Assembly: GCA_020861205.1 (NCBI GenBank)
Contig: JAJBSY010000265.1
Coordinates: forward strand, 8,463 to 15,925
DNA from: Deltaproteobacteria bacterium
GTDB taxonomy: Bacteria; Desulfobacterota; Desulfovibrionia; Desulfovibrionales; Desulfovibrionaceae
Direction: 5' to 3'
DNA: 7,463 bases
Of the stretch, positions 6,495 through 7,463 are shown in pieces. The position numbers and the translations under genes were made by a program. The notes beneath the pieces were generated by a model that worked only from the letters and a program-made list of their open reading frames with translations, did not search any database and was not told the DNA's origin. How positions within the stretch are numbered: position 1 is the stretch's first letter; every line of letters begins with the position of its first letter.

Positions 6495-6673
6495 AAGGTA
6501 TCCTCTTTATTTTTGCCGCCGGCGAGGGGAGGCTAGCCCCAGCAACCGGCAAGGAGAGTTTCCGCGCGCCGCCGGGTTCGTGGACCTCTCGGGCGTTGCA
6601 GTATGGTGACGCGGGTCATCGGGAACGCCATAAATCCCGCCGCGAGCCTCCATGCGCGGCAGTGCGTCACCGG
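6495..6673 (-). other. Structured dnaX-ybaB linker without a gene
   Basis: This 179-base stretch separates dnaX from ybaB, although the following genes are nearly contiguous. It has no supported reading frame. It contains a possible three-way junction (6605-6671), a GAGAG/CTCTC pair (6554-6558 and 6586-6590), and a two-part hairpin before ybaB. In that hairpin GCCGG (6518-6522) pairs with CCGGC (6546-6550), and GGGG (6526-6529) with CCCC (6537-6540). No T run follows any of these on the minus strand. I looked for the SRP RNA core motif, which sits near dnaX in some bacteria, and did not find it. Confidence 0.55.
6605..6671 (-). ncRNA. Possible three-way-junction RNA element after dnaX
   Basis: GGTGACGC (6605-6612) and GCGTCACC (6664-6671) form a perfect 8-pair outer stem that starts two bases after the dnaX stop codon. 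It encloses two adjacent hairpins: CGGGA with TCCCG (6620-6624 and 6635-6639, 10-base loop) and CCGCG with CGCGG (6640-6644 and 6655-6659, 10-base loop). Together they give a compact 67-base cloverleaf-like fold. It matches no RNA family I can name. In GC-rich DNA such stems can arise by chance, so it is called at low confidence, as an element of the dnaX-ybaB mRNA rather than a separate gene. Confidence 0.25.
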
Positions 6674-7463
6674 TCAGCCCTGGCCCGGATGCCCGTAATC
6701 GATAAGGCGGGCGCCGAGTTCCTTTTCCAGAAGGTGTACCGCCGGGTGTTTGAGGATGGCTTCCTTGATCTCGGCGGCGGTTTTCACACGCGGCGGGGGC
6801 AGCAGCCTGACGCCGGCCGCGCCGCCGTAATACTCGCGAACCAGGGCGGCCAGCATCGCCGCTGTTTCAGGAGACCGCAGCCGCTCGGCGCAGAACTCGC
6901 TGCCGGGCGTCAGTTCCAGTATGCCGTTCTTCCATTCTCCCGCGACCGTCCGGATCATGCCGGCGAAAGAGGCGGGCAAGTCCTGGCGCTGCTTGCAAAA
7001 CCGCAAAAAAGCGGACCAGGAGCAGTCCGCCGGAGGGACGGGGGAAGGCGCGGGGAGCGGCGCGGCGGGCGACGCGTCCCCACGGGCGACGGCGGAAGCC
7101 TCCTCCGGAGCGTTATTGCCCGGATCCGGCGGAAGGTCTTCGGCCATGGCCGCGAGGTAGGCTTCGTCCCCGCCCGCGTCAAAAGGGTCGGAGGCTTCCT
7201 CCCGGGCGGCCTGGGCGGAAGGTGCGGAAGATGGTTCCGGGTGCGGCGGAATGACGGGCGCTCTCGGTTGCGCCTGCGCGCCGTTCGGTCCGGGTGCCCC
7301 AGGTTGCGCGGCCTGCGCGGGTCCGGTCCCTGATGCCGGGGGTGGAACGGCGGGTGAAGAGCCCGAAGCGGAAGGGTTCGAAGGCTGATCCCCTCCGAAA
7401 TCCAGTCCGACGAGCAGACCCGATCGACCAAAGAGAGCAACTCCCAAAATATTAACAAAGCAG
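6674..7463 (-). CDS. dnaX: DNA polymerase III subunit tau/gamma, C-terminal part
   Basis: This is the 3' end (262 residues) of dnaX; the frame stays open to the right edge, so the ATPase and collar domains are outside the window. Tau is the clamp-loader subunit that also tethers the polymerase core and helicase at the fork. After about 25 residues that may be the end of domain III, a linker rich in Pro, Ala and Gly spans about residues 26-145. The C-terminal domain follows, from CSWSAFLRFCKQ (147-158) to the family-like ending ILKHPAVHLLEKELGARLIDYG (236-257). The order dnaX, ybaB, recR makes the assignment firm even without the ATPase motifs. The first residues resemble known DnaX only loosely. 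A slippery heptamer, T TTT TTG, lies in frame at 7010-7004. Confidence 0.88.
   Translation of the reverse strand, partial: CFVNILGVALFGRSGLLVGLDFGGDQPSNPSASGSSPAVPPPASGTGPAQAAQPGAPGPNGAQAQPRAPVIPPHPEPSSAPSAQAAREEASDPFDAGGDEAYLAAMAEDLPPDPGNNAPEEASAVARGDASPAAPLPAPSPVPPADCSWSAFLRFCKQRQDLPASFAGMIRTVAGEWKNGILELTPGSEFCAERLRSPETAAMLAALVREYYGGAAGVRLLPPPRVKTAAEIKEAILKHPAVHLLEKELGARLIDYGHPGQG
7004..7010 (-). other. In-frame slippery heptamer T TTT TTG within dnaX
   Basis: Read on the minus strand the codons are GCT TTT TTG (Ala-Phe-Leu), so the last seven bases fit the X XXY YYZ pattern for -1 slippage. A -1 shift would add 45 residues and stop at a TGA (6869-6867), removing nearly all of the C-terminal polymerase-binding domain. 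No internal Shine-Dalgarno or clear downstream stem-loop, as used by E. coli dnaX, is seen. The run is also explained by ordinary Phe and Leu codons. Confidence 0.25.

Noticed and set aside
6178..6552. An upstream extension of the recR frame to 6552
   Set aside because: The added stretch overlaps ybaB in another frame and has no RecR-like sequence; the ATG at 6177 has a ribosome binding site and gives the normal RecR length.
6495..6673. A signal recognition particle RNA gene beside dnaX
   Set aside because: Such genes occur near dnaX in some bacteria, but the conserved GGAAG-type core of domain IV and the long outer helix are absent here.
6955..7458. A second open minus-strand frame overlapping dnaX at the right edge
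   Set aside because: Its product is Pro/Arg/Ser-rich, typical of a shifted reading of the Pro/Ala linker; the other frame continues into a recognisable DnaX C-terminal domain.

Overview
This is a GC-rich bacterial chromosomal segment in which every convincing gene lies on the minus strand, so the text below reads from high to low coordinates. The gene content and protein style suggest a deltaproteobacterium of the Desulfovibrio type: a dnaX-ybaB-recR cluster, a RecR with an unusual Toprim motif, a Cys-based CoA-disulfide reductase fused to rhodanese, and a UDP-glucuronate decarboxylase of the UXS type. That placement is an inference from remembered family features and was not checked by search.

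Layout from the right edge: the 3' part of dnaX (tau subunit; Pro/Ala-rich linker and C-terminal polymerase-binding domain) runs off the window at 7463. A structured linker of about 180 bases follows, containing a possible three-way-junction RNA fold. Next come ybaB (nucleoid-associated), recR (recombination mediator), a GT4-type glycosyltransferase and a TatD-family metal-dependent hydrolase. From ybaB to tatD the genes are packed with an 8-base gap, a 1-base gap and a 4-base ATGA overlap, so they are almost certainly co-transcribed and translationally coupled.

After tatD there is a 180-base gap with a plausible sigma-70 promoter (3605-3633) and a hairpin-rich leader. It precedes a 573-residue flavoprotein of the CoA-disulfide/persulfide reductase family with a C-terminal rhodanese domain, which has a perfect AGGAGG ribosome binding site. 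A 117-base gap then leads to a UDP-glucuronate decarboxylase (UDP-xylose synthase). The next 338 bases are non-coding and hold a possible terminator and a MITE-like element of about 126 bases, with 14-base terminal inverted repeats, a central hairpin and a flanking 7-base direct repeat. The left edge cuts a class V aminotransferase of the alanine/serine-glyoxylate type.

Functionally this is mostly housekeeping DNA replication and repair, followed by independent metabolic genes (sulfane-sulfur/thiol redox, nucleotide-sugar synthesis, transamination). I see no defence island, CRISPR array, tRNA or rRNA. The least explained parts are the MITE-like element, the dnaX-ybaB linker, the degenerate RecR Toprim motif and a slippery heptamer inside dnaX.
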